Counted from the stretch's first letter, positions 1 to 8,866 are shown. The stretch is 23,431 bases of DNA from DATDRM01 sp035291705 (GCA_035291705.1 DATDRM010000160.1:1-23431); one strand, 5' to 3'. The notes: a model not told the origin generated them from the sequence alone. A program made the numbers and translations.

Positions 1-84
1 GAACTCTTCGATCAATTTCTTCTCCAACGCCGATTGCGGTCCTTCCGAGGCACACCGATCGACATCAAACTCTATCTCATTCAT
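1..84 (-). CDS. Start of an unidentified gene downstream of the V/A-ATPase operon (partial)
   Basis: An open frame of 28 codons runs from an ATG at 84 to the left edge of the window. It begins MNEIEFDVDRC and is acidic near the start. The start is supported by a near-perfect Shine-Dalgarno sequence (CGGAGG, about 91-97 on the plus strand) spaced six to seven bases before the ATG. It lies 95 bp after the stop of ATPase subunit D in the same orientation, so it may be the last gene of that operon. The visible residues are too few to name a family. The stretch between 85 and 178 holds no other gene, and I see no terminator hairpin in it. Confidence 0.55.
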   Translation of the reverse strand, partial: MNEIEFDVDRCASEGPQSALEKKLIEEF

Positions 85-178
85 CGGATACCTCCGTTAT
101 GCCTTGTCTAATCCGCCTGGATTACAGATCAATGCGCTTCCCTTCTAGCCGTGCGGGCAGCCATTCTTCACCGACGAG

Positions 179-823
179 TCAATTACCGACTGCCCCTCGT
201 TTCCTTTCAAGGGTGCGCTTGACTAATTTAAGTCTGAAATGATCGGCGCGCTCTCGCTCTTCCAACGCCATTTGTATGTAATCCCGTTCAGCTTCCAAAC
301 GGGGGATCAACATGTGGTCGAGGGCGTTAAGCCGGCGCGAGGTGCGCCGGATTTCAGCAGCCAGCCGGGTGAGGCGTAGTTCGCTCTCCGCCAGCTGGAT
401 GATAGCTTCCACCTCGGCTTCGAAAGCAGACGCGGCTTCGTCTATCGTGATCGAAGTCCCAACGACCGAGTAACCTCGCCCCAAAATCGGGCGGGAGACG
501 CGCCTCTGTTCGATGTGCGGCACCTTTACTCCCATCACATTGACCGTCGTGACCTCGAGAGGCAGGTTGGTGCGGGAGGCCATGGCCGCCGAGTTTACAG
601 CCTCGGTGCCGGCTGTGGCCTCTGCCCTGGCTAATGCCTGGCGAGCATTGGCAGCCGTTTGCTGGAGCAGGTCGGAACGTTCCATGACGGTATCCACGAT
701 CCGCATGAATTCCTTCATTAACGCTGTCCGCTTCTGCTCCAATAACTCAAGGCCCTGCTTCGCCAGGGCGATCTGCGCCTTGTGAGCCAGGAGCTCCATC
801 CGGGTAGCGGAGACGGTGCGCAT
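179..823 (-). CDS. atpD: V/A-type ATPase subunit D (central stalk)
   Basis: This 214-residue protein is the rotor-shaft subunit, whose long antiparallel coiled coil turns inside the A3B3 head and passes torque between the membrane ring and the catalytic sites. The family is recognisable from the N-terminal heptad-rich helix (about residues 1-70, with the segment KQGLELLEQKRTALMKEF), a variable middle, and a second long charged helix to the C-terminus. The length is normal. I chose the ATG at 823 and not the in-frame TTG just before it, because a GAAAGG ribosome site sits eight bases upstream. It is the last recognised ATPase gene, 37 bp after atpB. The family identity is firm from context and helix pattern, although it has no catalytic motif to check. 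Confidence 0.95.
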   Translation of the reverse strand: MRTVSATRMELLAHKAQIALAKQGLELLEQKRTALMKEFMRIVDTVMERSDLLQQTAANARQALARAEATAGTEAVNSAAMASRTNLPLEVTTVNVMGVKVPHIEQRRVSRPILGRGYSVVGTSITIDEAASAFEAEVEAIIQLAESELRLTRLAAEIRRTSRRLNALDHMLIPRLEAERDYIQMALEERERADHFRLKLVKRTLERKRGAVGN

Positions 824-860
824 CAATCAAACCTTTCAAACAATGTAATCACGCGCAACT

Positions 861-2276
861 TCAAGCTTTTGCATGGTGGTAACGCTCGATATATTCCTGC
901 GGAATACGCTTGAGCAACTCGGCCGGCATGGGAGCCAGCAAGTCCCAGGCCAGTTTGAGCGTTTCTTTAATATCCCGGTTGATCATCCCCTGCCCTACGA
1001 ACATTTCTTCAAACGATCTGGAAAAGGCCAGAACACGCTTGTCATCGGCAGAAAGGGCAGCCTCTCCGATAATCGCCATCAACCGGCGCAGATCGCGACC
1101 TTGGGCATACAGGGCGTAGAGCTGGTTGGCAACGGAACGATGATCCTCGCGGGTCTTGTCCGGGCCGATCCCGGCGTTCATCAAGCGAGATAGGGAGGGC
1201 AGGACGTCGATCGGTGGATAGACGCCCTTGCGGTGCAGGTCACGGCTCAAGACGAGCTGGCCTTCGGTGATGTAGCCGGTCAGGTCAGGAATGGGATGAG
1301 TGATATCATCGTCCGGCATGGTGAGGATGATCAGTTGTGTCACCGAGCCCGGGTTGCCGTGCACGCGCCCGGCGCGCTCGTAGATACTGGCCAGATCGGA
1401 ATACATGTAACCTGGATAACCGCGCCGCCCGGGCACCTCTTCGCTGGCGGCAGCCACCTCACGCAAGGCTTCGCAGTAATTGGTCATATCGGTCAGAATC
1501 ACCAGCACATGGCGGTGGTGGGTGAAGGCCAGGTATTCGGCAGCACTCAGGGCGGCGCGCGGCGTCAGCAGGCGCTCCATGGAGGGATCGTCGGCGCGGT
1601 TAATGAACAGCACAGTGCGATCCATGGCATCACTGGCGCGGAATTGGTCCATGAAATAAGAAGCTTCGCGATGGGTGATGCCGATGGCGGCGAAGACCAC
1701 GGCAAACGGTTCGCTGCCGCCGCTGCCTTCGGTCAGGACGCGCGCCTGGGAGGCGATCTGTGCTGCCAACTCGTTGGCCGGCAGCCCGGCCCCAGAGAAG
1801 ATAGGCAGCTTTTGACCGCGCGTCAGGGTATTCAAGCCGTCGATGGCAGATACTCCGGTCTGGATGAATTCGCTGGGATGAGTGCGCACGAAGGGGTTGA
1901 TCGGCAGCCCGTTAATGTCTAGCGATATCTCCGGGATGATGGAAGGACCGCCATCTATGGCCTGGCCAGAGCCGTTCAAAACCCGGCCCAGCATGGAAAG
2001 GGATACATCCAGGCGGACTACATCGCCCATAAAGCGCACCCGGGTGCGGGCCAGGTCCAGGCCGGAAGTACCCAGGAAGACGCGCACCATGCAACGCTGC
2101 CGGTCCACCTCCAGCACCTGGCCAAGGCGAGTCACGCCGTCAGGATCGATGATCTCCACCATCTCGTTGTAGGCAATCCCGGCTATGCGTTCAACGAAGA
2201 TCAAGGGTCCCTTGATCTGTGAGAGTGTGCGATATTCCTTGGTGACCAGGCTGGGCCTGGGGATGGTCTTCAGCAT
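861..2276 (-). CDS. atpB: V/A-type ATPase subunit B (non-catalytic head subunit)
   Basis: This is a 471-residue non-catalytic nucleotide-binding subunit that alternates with subunit A in the A3B3 hexamer. The N-terminal beta-barrel starts at about residue 10 (KEYRTLSQIKGPL). The degenerate P-loop region, SGAGLPANELAAQIA, at about 161-175 lacks the Walker lysine-threonine pair, which distinguishes B from A. Around 270-305 the conserved ALREV...VPGRRGYPGYMYSDLASIYERAGR block contributes the arginine-rich face to the catalytic interface. Length is typical. The ATG at 2276 is preceded by GAGGATT. It starts 35 bp after the stop of atpA. I see no truncation or frame disruption. Confidence 0.98.
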   Translation of the reverse strand: MLKTIPRPSLVTKEYRTLSQIKGPLIFVERIAGIAYNEMVEIIDPDGVTRLGQVLEVDRQRCMVRVFLGTSGLDLARTRVRFMGDVVRLDVSLSMLGRVLNGSGQAIDGGPSIIPEISLDINGLPINPFVRTHPSEFIQTGVSAIDGLNTLTRGQKLPIFSGAGLPANELAAQIASQARVLTEGSGGSEPFAVVFAAIGITHREASYFMDQFRASDAMDRTVLFINRADDPSMERLLTPRAALSAAEYLAFTHHRHVLVILTDMTNYCEALREVAAASEEVPGRRGYPGYMYSDLASIYERAGRVHGNPGSVTQLIILTMPDDDITHPIPDLTGYITEGQLVLSRDLHRKGVYPPIDVLPSLSRLMNAGIGPDKTREDHRSVANQLYALYAQGRDLRRLMAIIGEAALSADDKRVLAFSRSFEEMFVGQGMINRDIKETLKLAWDLLAPMPAELLKRIPQEYIERYHHAKA

Positions 2277-2311
2277 CTCAAATGAATCCTCAACCCTTCG
2301 TGTTCAGCAGG

Positions 2312-4111
2312 CTATAACTCCACTCCTAACCCAGCGAAAGCGGCCCTCGCCCGCTCCATCAGTGGCTGGATGGCGCTCACAGCCACCTCGGGCGAGAGTT
2401 CCTTCATCCGGGCGATCTCGGCCACGACCGGCAGAGCGACAACCTGTTCCAGGTGCAGACCAGACTGGAGGGCGGCCTGGGTGTGGTGATGGAAGTCCAT
2501 CACGGTCTTGAGCATCCAGTAAGCTTTTTCTGCCGTACAGTAACGGTCAACCTCGTGGTAGGCGGACTGCTGCAAGAAGTCTTCGCGCAGCATGCGCGCC
2601 AAAGCCAGCACAGCTCGTTCTGCCTCGGCCAGGGCATCTGGGCCGACTAACTGGACGATTTCCAGCAGTTCAACCTCCTGCTGGAGCAGCGCCATGGCCT
2701 CCGCCACCAGCTCGGGCCAATCTGACGCCACTTTCTCCGCATACCAAACGCCGAAGTCGTACAGGGAATAGCTGCGCGTCCAGTTTATGGCAGGAAAGTG
2801 CCGGCGGCGCGACAGGTCGTAATCCAGCGCCCAGAACGTACCCACCACACGCATTGAATTTTGCGTCATTGGTTCAGAGAAGTCGCCGCCAGGCGGGGAT
2901 ACTGCCCCCACGACTGTCACCGAGCCGGTGCGTTCGCTTGCGTTGGAAGCCTCTATACTGCCCAGGCAGACCACTCTCCCGGAGCGTTCATAGAATTCGG
3001 CTAGGCGGGCGGCCAGGTAAGCCGGGTACCCCTCTTCGCCAGGCATTTCCTCCAAACGCCCGGAGATCTCACGCAGCGCCTCGCCCCAGCGGGAGGTAGA
3101 GTCGGCCAAAATCAGCACATCATACCCCATATCGCGGTAGTACTCGGCGATGGTAATGCCGGTGTAAATGCTGGCTTCGCGCGCCGCTACCGGCATGTTG
3201 GAGGTGTTGGCGATCAGCACGGTGCGCTCCATGAGAGGAGCACCGCTGCGCGGGTCCTCCAGGGTGGGGAACTCCTCCAAGACCTCAGTCATCTCGTTGC
3301 CGCGCTCGCCGCAGCCCACGTAGACTACCACATCGGCGTCGGCCCAGCGCGCCAGGCTCTGCTCTACCACTGTCTTCCCTGTGCCAAAACCGCCAGGTAT
3401 GATCGCTGAGCCACCCTTGGCGACCGGGGAAAAGACATCGATAATGCGCGTGCCAGTCAACATCGGCTCGCTGGGGGCAAGGCGCGCCTGGATAGGGCGC
3501 GGTTGGCGGACAGGCCAGCGCTGGGCAAGGGTGAGCTCCTGGTAGTTGACCTTATGGTTGTCTTCTGAGCTGATCACGGCAACGACATCGTTGACCTTGA
3601 ATTCGCCAGCGCGGATCTCCACTACCCGCCCACTCCACCCCGAGGGTACCAGGATGCGGTGCTCAATCGCTTGCGTCTCGGGTACAACCCCCAATATATC
3701 TCCCGGAACGAGGTGATCTCCCACAGAAACCCTTGGGATAAACCGCCAGAGGACGTCGTCCGGTATAGGTGAAGCGTCCACGCCACGTTGGATAAAATTC
3801 CCGGTCAGGTCGGCGAGAGCCTTTAAAGGTCGCTGCAAGCCATCGTACACCTGGCCCAGCAACCCGGGGCCCAAGTGGGCTACCAGGGGAAGACCAGTGG
3901 TGTGGATCGGATCCCCAACCCGGATACCGGAAGTGTCCTCATACACCTGGATAGTAGCTGTCTCCCCTGAGAGGCGGATCACCTCGCCCACCAGGCCCAT
4001 CTCTCCCACCTGCACCACGTCATACAGTCGGACGCCCTCCAGGCCTGTGCCCCCCACGACGGGACCGGCGATCCGGGTCACTTTACCGCTCTGAGCGCCA
4101 TTGTCGTTCAT
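2312..4111 (-). CDS. atpA: V/A-type ATPase subunit A (catalytic)
   Basis: This 599-residue catalytic subunit hydrolyses or makes ATP in the A3B3 head. Residues 1-70 form the beta-barrel. Residues about 115-200 are the non-homologous bulge that separates A-type catalytic subunits from F-type beta subunits. The Walker A loop GGFGTGKT is at 240-247, the GER motif with the catalytic glutamate at 268-270, and the SRWGEALREISGRLEEMPGE block at about 340-359. All expected catalytic elements are present. The ATG at 4111 has GAGGT nine bases upstream. A second strong AAGGAGG lies about 32 bases before the ATG, followed by an in-frame TAG, so it cannot serve a longer start. It may be an extra ribosome landing site. 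Confidence 0.98.
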   Translation of the reverse strand: MNDNGAQSGKVTRIAGPVVGGTGLEGVRLYDVVQVGEMGLVGEVIRLSGETATIQVYEDTSGIRVGDPIHTTGLPLVAHLGPGLLGQVYDGLQRPLKALADLTGNFIQRGVDASPIPDDVLWRFIPRVSVGDHLVPGDILGVVPETQAIEHRILVPSGWSGRVVEIRAGEFKVNDVVAVISSEDNHKVNYQELTLAQRWPVRQPRPIQARLAPSEPMLTGTRIIDVFSPVAKGGSAIIPGGFGTGKTVVEQSLARWADADVVVYVGCGERGNEMTEVLEEFPTLEDPRSGAPLMERTVLIANTSNMPVAAREASIYTGITIAEYYRDMGYDVLILADSTSRWGEALREISGRLEEMPGEEGYPAYLAARLAEFYERSGRVVCLGSIEASNASERTGSVTVVGAVSPPGGDFSEPMTQNSMRVVGTFWALDYDLSRRRHFPAINWTRSYSLYDFGVWYAEKVASDWPELVAEAMALLQQEVELLEIVQLVGPDALAEAERAVLALARMLREDFLQQSAYHEVDRYCTAEKAYWMLKTVMDFHHHTQAALQSGLHLEQVVALPVVAEIARMKELSPEVAVSAIQPLMERARAAFAGLGVEL

Positions 4112-4148
4112 CCAATACTTACCTCGGTGTAAACGCTACCGAACCTCC

Positions 4149-4499
4149 TTATCGCTCACTCTCGACCTCTTCGCCCTTAAAGGTAATGTGGAAACCAATC
4201 GCCTGACGGATAGTCTGGACAATGCGATACTGCCGGGAAGCTTCGGGACCTAACGGCTGCCCCCCCGGGATCGCCAGGTAGGGGATCTGCTCCGAAGATT
4301 CCAACCGTTTGACAAACGCCGGGGGCATGCATTCCAACAATCCATCATCGATCGCTAACAGACCAACCTCTCCGGAATCCAGCCACTCATTGACCAGCTC
4401 CTGGGCGGTTTCTAAGTCATCCGCGCCATAGGCATCCACCCCGGCCAGTTGAAAACCGGAGACCAGGGAGGGACGCGTCACTACCAGCAAGCGGCTCAT
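4149..4499 (-). CDS. atpF: V/A-type ATPase subunit F
   Basis: This 116-residue central-stalk subunit binds subunit D and modulates coupling in related enzymes. The family signature GFQLAGVDAYGADD (residues 15-28) is followed by a Rossmann-like alpha/beta fold with the LLAIDDGLL strand and the IPYLAIPGG strand. Length is usual (100-120). The ATG overlaps the stop of atpC as ATGA (4496-4499), a classic translational-coupling arrangement, so no independent ribosome site is needed. The stop is 37 bp before atpA. Confidence 0.95.
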   Translation of the reverse strand: MSRLLVVTRPSLVSGFQLAGVDAYGADDLETAQELVNEWLDSGEVGLLAIDDGLLECMPPAFVKRLESSEQIPYLAIPGGQPLGPEASRQYRIVQTIRQAIGFHITFKGEEVESER

Positions 4500-5572
4500 C
4501 CGATTAACTCCAGCTCCTTCCGGATTGCATCGGGCTTCAACCCGAGGTTAATCCCATGCGCAATCCAGCGAATATTGCTCGTTTCATTGACCTTCAGCGC
4601 CAGATAACCGAGTAAAACGCCAATCCCAAGGGGGTCTCTGTGGATCAATCCCCTCATCCAGTCCAGGCGGTGCTTTTTCAGGTATTTCTCGAACGAGCTA
4701 AGCCGGTTGGAAAGGGTATAAGCTTCCAACCCGGCTCGCAGAGCTGGCTCGTAAGGAGTTCCGGAGAGGACTTCCACGGCGGCAGCAGCCGTGTCCTGGC
4801 TGGCAGCGCGCCCTAGCAATGCAAACGGCAATCTCCCAGGACCTACAAAGAGGCTATTAAAGTCCGGGGCACCCAACCGGTAGCTAACCAGCTTACGCTC
4901 TACCGGAGCATGCGCAAAGCGCAGAACGGTGAGCAGGTTGGTCAGGTCGGCGTCCAACTTCAATGCCGCGTACAAGTATCCTTCTGTCTGAAAGCTGTTC
5001 TTCAGAGAAATGGTAGCCTCCCGGAAATACCATTGGTCCAGCGCCAGTTCCATATCCGAAACTTCTGCACCCGGGTGTTCTGCTCGCAGACGGAGAAAGG
5101 GCTGAGCGATAGGTAGATTCATGCTGGCCAGCGAATCAATCACACCCCTCGGCCCGGAAGCGCGGCTCAGCTCCATGAGCGTTTCGTACTTCAAATCTCC
5201 GACAGGCAGGAGCATGGTGAGGATTTCTCCCGGCGGCACGTTCTTACTCAGGCCACGCAAGATGGCTTTAAGGTTGTGAATGTCGTATGCCCGCAGCACA
5301 ATGACGGCCATTTCCCGAGCGCCGCCCTGATAGAAATTACCCAGTGTCCCCAGGGAACTTAACAGATCAATGCGCACCGCTTCAACAATGCAATCCATGC
5401 CGCTGGCGCGCACCAGGGCCGCCTCAACCGGTTTGCGATAGGCCGTCCGCGTGAGAGCAGTGATCAAACTGGGAATACTGTTGCCCTCTACCATGGCCTC
5501 CAATTCGCGCCGGGCGAGCAAACGAGACTTCATGGCACGTAGGCGGGCGTTACCGTAGTCGAAATCTGACAT
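4496..5572 (-). CDS. atpC: V/A-type ATPase subunit C (AC39-like socket subunit)
   Basis: This 358-residue protein is homologous to the d/AC39 subunit. It forms the socket between the membrane ring and the central stalk. The sequence is helical throughout with no membrane segment. It has the family's N-terminal YGNARLRAMKSRLL, the middle LRAYDIHNLKAILRG segment (about 93-107), and a final short LGYLALKVNETSNIRWIAHG block (about 317-336). Length is normal. The ATG at 5572 carries GAGG seven bases upstream. This start makes the gene overlap the end of atpE by 43 bp, which is longer than the other overlaps here. The downstream ATG at codon 14 would reduce it to 4 bp but would remove conserved residues. 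Confidence 0.94.
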   Translation of the reverse strand: MSDFDYGNARLRAMKSRLLARRELEAMVEGNSIPSLITALTRTAYRKPVEAALVRASGMDCIVEAVRIDLLSSLGTLGNFYQGGAREMAVIVLRAYDIHNLKAILRGLSKNVPPGEILTMLLPVGDLKYETLMELSRASGPRGVIDSLASMNLPIAQPFLRLRAEHPGAEVSDMELALDQWYFREATISLKNSFQTEGYLYAALKLDADLTNLLTVLRFAHAPVERKLVSYRLGAPDFNSLFVGPGRLPFALLGRAASQDTAAAAVEVLSGTPYEPALRAGLEAYTLSNRLSSFEKYLKKHRLDWMRGLIHRDPLGIGVLLGYLALKVNETSNIRWIAHGINLGLKPDAIRKELELIG

Positions 5573-6171
5573 TCCTTCGCCTCAAACAAGGCCGCAAGGT
5601 ATCGCCGCAGGTATGGGGTGGCACGCTCCAGCCTGGCTTCTAATATATTGATCACCTCTACGCGCCCATCCTCGCTCCTGGCGAGGATGCCCCCCCAACA
5701 ATCCAGGTTATACTGGACTGGCAGATGCAATTTCATCTCGGCCAGGATGCTCTCCAGCAGGGCTCGATCGCGTGGGTCGACTTCCAGGCAGGCAGACCCG
5801 CCCTCTCCTGAAGAGATACCGAGCTCAGCCAAAGTCTCCTGCACCAGCCTGCGAAATACATCTGCGTAAGCTGACTCGGCGCGCAGGCAGGCCAGGCGCT
5901 CGACCACCTGCTTCAGGGCGGTGTCCACCAGGGTATCGCGCAGATTTCCCGTGATTTGGAGAGCTTCCAACCTGGCTCGGTGGATGATGCGGGAGCGTTC
6001 CTTTGCCGCCGGAGCAACCGCCTCATTGAAGGCCTGCGTCCTTAACTGGGATGCTTCTCGGCGGGCATTACTTAAGATATCATCAACCTGAGCAGAGGCG
6101 CGCGCCTCGATCTGGCGAACCTGGTCCTCACCGGATGCCGATATCGCTCGCAGGATGGCATCCAGACTCAT
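5530..6171 (-). CDS. atpE: V/A-type ATPase subunit E (peripheral stalk)
   Basis: This 213-residue subunit pairs with subunit G to form the peripheral stator stalk that holds the A3B3 head. The N-terminal half (about 1-110) is a long charged, alanine-rich coiled coil (for example QIEARASAQVDDILSNARRE). The C-terminal half is the globular head-binding domain, with a conserved GGILARSEDGRVEVINILEA-type strand pair near 165-185. I start at the ATG at 6171, one base after the TGA of atpK (TGA-T-ATG). The ribosome-site-like GGCGGT is supplied by the last two glycine codons of atpK. A TTG at 6183 in the same frame is possible but less attractive. Confidence 0.94.
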   Translation of the reverse strand: MSLDAILRAISASGEDQVRQIEARASAQVDDILSNARREASQLRTQAFNEAVAPAAKERSRIIHRARLEALQITGNLRDTLVDTALKQVVERLACLRAESAYADVFRRLVQETLAELGISSGEGGSACLEVDPRDRALLESILAEMKLHLPVQYNLDCWGGILARSEDGRVEVINILEARLERATPYLRRYLAALFEAKECQISTTVTPAYVP

Positions 6172-6172
6172 A

Positions 6173-6394
6173 TCAACCGCCAAGCAACAAAACCATGGCC
6201 GCTACTGCAAAACCCAGTATCACCATGGTTTCCGGGATGGCAACCAGCAATATGATTGTACCGAGCGCTTCAGGTTTTTCGGCAATCACACCTGCACCAG
6301 CTGAACCAATGCGCGCCTGGGCCAGGCCTGTTCCGATGGCGGCGAGACCTACAGCAAGCCCTGCACCAATAGCGGTCAATCCTGCAGTGTCCAT
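6173..6394 (-). CDS. atpK: V/A-type ATPase subunit K (rotor-ring proteolipid)
   Basis: This 73-residue membrane proteolipid forms the rotating ion-carrying ring. It has two hydrophobic helices (about 5-36 and 44-72), joined by the polar loop AEKPEALG, so it is the short two-helix archaeal/Thermus form and not the fused four-helix form. The ion-binding carboxylate is E55 in the motif IPETMVILGF. A glutamine in helix 1 (Q26) sits exactly 15 residues before the loop proline. The equivalent spacing is found for the sodium-ligand glutamine of Ilyobacter-type c subunits as I recall that sequence. The ATG at 6394 has an excellent GGAGG five bases upstream, in keeping with the high copy number needed. 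Confidence 0.96.
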   Translation of the reverse strand: MDTAGLTAIGAGLAVGLAAIGTGLAQARIGSAGAGVIAEKPEALGTIILLVAIPETMVILGFAVAAMVLLLGG

Positions 6395-6438
6395 TTTTTC
6401 CTCCAGAGTATTCCTTATTCCACATGCGCTTTATCCAA

Positions 6439-8343
6439 CTATATTCGGGCATCTGAACCCAACTGGCTTTTGAACGGTTTGAACGGCCTGCCTCCACCTT
6501 CATAAAATTTGCGGAAGAATTCCACATAATGAAGACGCAGGCTGTGGATGGTGGGGCTGAATGCACCCAACACCAGGTTCAAGGCATGAATCAGAACCGC
6601 CAGGATCACACCCACGATCAGGCTGCCAACCATACCGGCCACATCGTTGGCGACCTTCGCCAGGTATACCGAAGCCAACCCGATCGCGGCGATCCGCAGG
6701 TAAGAAAGTACATTACCGATCAGGCTGATGAACTCGATCGGTCCCATCAGGATGCCCAGCCAGCCCAGGGAAGCGCCCAAGAGAACTATCCCCAGTAGCA
6801 TGGCAGCGATGGCTGGGGTCATAAACCCTCTGGGCAGGTAGTCCATCATGACAGCAACGATTAAGAAGAGGCTGATTAAACCGACGAGCATCCCACCGCG
6901 TTCCAGCAAGTGGGACTTGCTCCGGTCGCGGAGGGCTTCCCATACACCCAAGATCAATCCAAGGGTGATATGTACTCCGCCGACGGCCAGCGTTAGAACC
7001 AGCAGACTGGCCACATTTTCCGCACTGGCACGGTCAAACCAGAGTGGATGCATTCCCAGCAGTTCTCCTAAGGTTCCAAAGGCTTCACCATAGAGAAAAC
7101 CAAACACAATTGACCAGCTGGCGCCCATTGTCAAGATGATAACAATGTCGTGCATCACCCCCGCCTTTCGTTTCCGCAGGAAAAGTAAGCTGATCACCAG
7201 TAAAAACAACCCGTAGCCCACATCACCAAGGATCATCCCGAAGAATATCGGCAAGAAGAAAGCCATCAACTGGGTGGGATCGATGTGACCGTAACGGGGT
7301 AGAGAAAGCAGCTTGACGAGGCTCTCAAAAGGTTGGGCCGGGCGCGGGTTTTGCAGGTAAACCGGGGCGCGCTTCTTTAATTCAGGAGTAAGTGCCAGTT
7401 GCTGCACCAATACAGCCTCGCCGACGGACTCCTTCAAGGCTTCCTGTACTTTTGCAAAATCCCGGCTTGGAGTCCAGCCCACCAAGACAAAGGTCATGTC
7501 CGTCTCGCCAAATTGAGAGAGAACATGGCTGGCATCCAACTCATCCCGCAGAGCATCTCGCCAGGAGGCTAGTTTTTCACACCACTCGGTTGCCAATCCA
7601 GCAAGTTGAGCCTCTGATTCCTTGATCTCTTCCGGGATAGCGACCAGGCGGCGATGCAATGCAGCCAACACTACGTCCGGTGGACCTTCACCCAGATCAG
7701 CAGGCAAACGCAAGCGAGAAACATCTTCGCGTCCCAACAAGGCTTCAATCGCGCTGGTGAACTCCACTGGAAAGACAATCAACATAGCGCGGGTAGCAGC
7801 GTCGATGTCGCTGGCCACCACCTCGGCGCGACCAGCAGTCAAATCCAGAGCACGCCTTCCCACCGAGTCCAAAACACCCACGTGTGTCCGGCTGACAAGC
7901 ACGCCAACCGAGCTATTACCAGGCGCATGCGCCGATGGGGGGATGATAGGCAGCAGCTTACGTAGAGTGGCCTCATAACGCGGTAGGGAGGCCAGCTCGG
8001 CCTGTAATTTCTCCCGGCGGGACGTAAGAGCCTGGACTTTCGGCAGCAACATATTCACCCCAGCCTGCGCCCAGGTCAAGTAGTCCTCGCTGATTGGAAC
8101 ATTCCCTGGGCGAGATGCACATCCCAGGGCATCCGACAAGCCCTCCAGCCGTACTAATAAGAAACTCAGATCTTCCTGGGTTTGCAGGGTTTCACGATCC
8201 AATGTCAACGGGCGCGCCAATACCTCAGACGACTCCACTACTTCATCTATGTGCACGCAACCCAACCGGCGCAAGACACGCAGAATCGTTTGGAGGTCAG
8301 TCTTCAAGCCGATCATCTCCAGGGGAACCATTTCGATGTTCAT
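6439..8343 (-). CDS. atpI: V/A-type ATPase subunit I (membrane a-like stator)
   Basis: This 634-residue stator subunit provides the ion half-channels. Residues 1-340 are the cytoplasmic arm, with two charged coiled-coil stretches (about 95-130 and 230-280). Residues about 355-605 contain seven to eight membrane segments. Family motifs are FFGMILGDVGYG (367-378) and LSYLRIAAIGLASVYLA (546-562). R550 in the latter matches the essential arginine that faces the ring carboxylate. The C-terminal SLRLHYVEFFRKFYEGGG tail is also typical. The ATG at 8343 overlaps the stop of the preceding subunit G gene as ATGA. The next gene, atpK, starts 44 bp downstream. Confidence 0.97.
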   Translation of the reverse strand: MNIEMVPLEMIGLKTDLQTILRVLRRLGCVHIDEVVESSEVLARPLTLDRETLQTQEDLSFLLVRLEGLSDALGCASRPGNVPISEDYLTWAQAGVNMLLPKVQALTSRREKLQAELASLPRYEATLRKLLPIIPPSAHAPGNSSVGVLVSRTHVGVLDSVGRRALDLTAGRAEVVASDIDAATRAMLIVFPVEFTSAIEALLGREDVSRLRLPADLGEGPPDVVLAALHRRLVAIPEEIKESEAQLAGLATEWCEKLASWRDALRDELDASHVLSQFGETDMTFVLVGWTPSRDFAKVQEALKESVGEAVLVQQLALTPELKKRAPVYLQNPRPAQPFESLVKLLSLPRYGHIDPTQLMAFFLPIFFGMILGDVGYGLFLLVISLLFLRKRKAGVMHDIVIILTMGASWSIVFGFLYGEAFGTLGELLGMHPLWFDRASAENVASLLVLTLAVGGVHITLGLILGVWEALRDRSKSHLLERGGMLVGLISLFLIVAVMMDYLPRGFMTPAIAAMLLGIVLLGASLGWLGILMGPIEFISLIGNVLSYLRIAAIGLASVYLAKVANDVAGMVGSLIVGVILAVLIHALNLVLGAFSPTIHSLRLHYVEFFRKFYEGGGRPFKPFKSQLGSDARI

Positions 8344-8696
8344 ACGCCCTTTACATGCTCTTTCAACCCGATGACGATTCTGACCGTCGCCTGGACAGCC
8401 TCTTCCATTTTAAGGCCTCCCTTCTGGCCCAGCTCTCCAGCCGACCGATTGGCCTGCGCAACAAGTTCCTTGGCTTCCTCTTTCGCTTCCAGGAGGATCT
8501 CCTGGTAATGTGCCTGTCCTTCGCGGAAGCCGTCTACGCGTGCCTGGCTCTTGATGCGAGCCGCCTCTTTCTGAGCGGTTTCAAGGCTCCGCCTCGCCGA
8601 CTCGCGGGCAGCCGCTATGTGGCCCGTGATCTCAGCTTCTTTTCGCCGAATCTGGTCTAAAGGGGAAAGATCCGATTCAATGTTTGGTAGCACCAT
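8340..8696 (-). CDS. V/A-type ATPase subunit G/H (peripheral stalk, first gene of the operon)
   Basis: This 118-residue protein is almost entirely a charged coiled coil, with heptads from about residue 12 to 95 and alanine, glutamate, lysine and arginine predominating. The identification rests on that pattern, its length and its position immediately before subunit I, where Thermus-type operons carry the stalk subunit that pairs with E. It ends in KEHVKGV and overlaps atpI by 4 bp. The ATG at 8696 has a GGGAG 11 bases upstream, which is a little far but is the only candidate. It is the first translated gene after the leader that contains the hairpin at 8745-8774. Confidence 0.88.
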   Translation of the reverse strand: MVLPNIESDLSPLDQIRRKEAEITGHIAAARESARRSLETAQKEAARIKSQARVDGFREGQAHYQEILLEAKEEAKELVAQANRSAGELGQKGGLKMEEAVQATVRIVIGLKEHVKGV

Positions 8697-8736
8697 GGAC
8701 CACTAGACTCCCATTCATTCGGCTAATTTGTTTGGA

Positions 8737-8774
8737 AAAAATAAAGCCGCTGATCGAAAAGTTCATCAGCGGCT
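8737..8774 (-). terminator. Intrinsic terminator hairpin in front of the V/A-ATPase operon
   Basis: Read on the minus strand, a perfect 10-bp inverted repeat (AGCCGCTGAT / ATCAGCGGCT, 8765-8774 with 8745-8754) is followed at once by a T-rich tract, TTTATTTTTT. Inner bases GAA/TTC can extend the stem with one bulged base. On the plus strand no T-tract follows, so it acts in one direction only. It lies downstream of the promoter at 8867-8896 and 41-49 bases before the subunit G start. It may therefore be an attenuator in the ATPase leader, the end of the mog transcript, or both. Confidence 0.85.
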
Positions 8775-8793
8775 GGGACGCACGACTAAATGT

Positions 8794-8830
8794 ATTGGAG
8801 GCGGAATTGTATTTGCGTTAAACCGCCAAT
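8794..8830 (-). other. Second stem-loop in the ATPase leader
   Basis: ATTGG-AGG-CGG (8794-8804) can pair with CCG-CCAAT (8823-8830), giving an eight-base-pair stem with a three-base bulge and an 18-base loop. It sits between the likely transcription start (about 8860) and the terminator hairpin. I cannot see a sequence that would let it compete directly with the terminator, and I do not recognise a known riboswitch. Confidence 0.4.
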
Positions 8831-8866
8831 GATGTAGCCTTTACGTTCACTTGTACTCTATTTCCT

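Noticed and set aside
1233..1922. Long plus-strand open frame opposite atpB (about 229 codons)
   Set aside because: It is fully antisense to a clear ATPase gene, has no family resemblance or good ribosome site, and arises from GC-rich codon use on the other strand.
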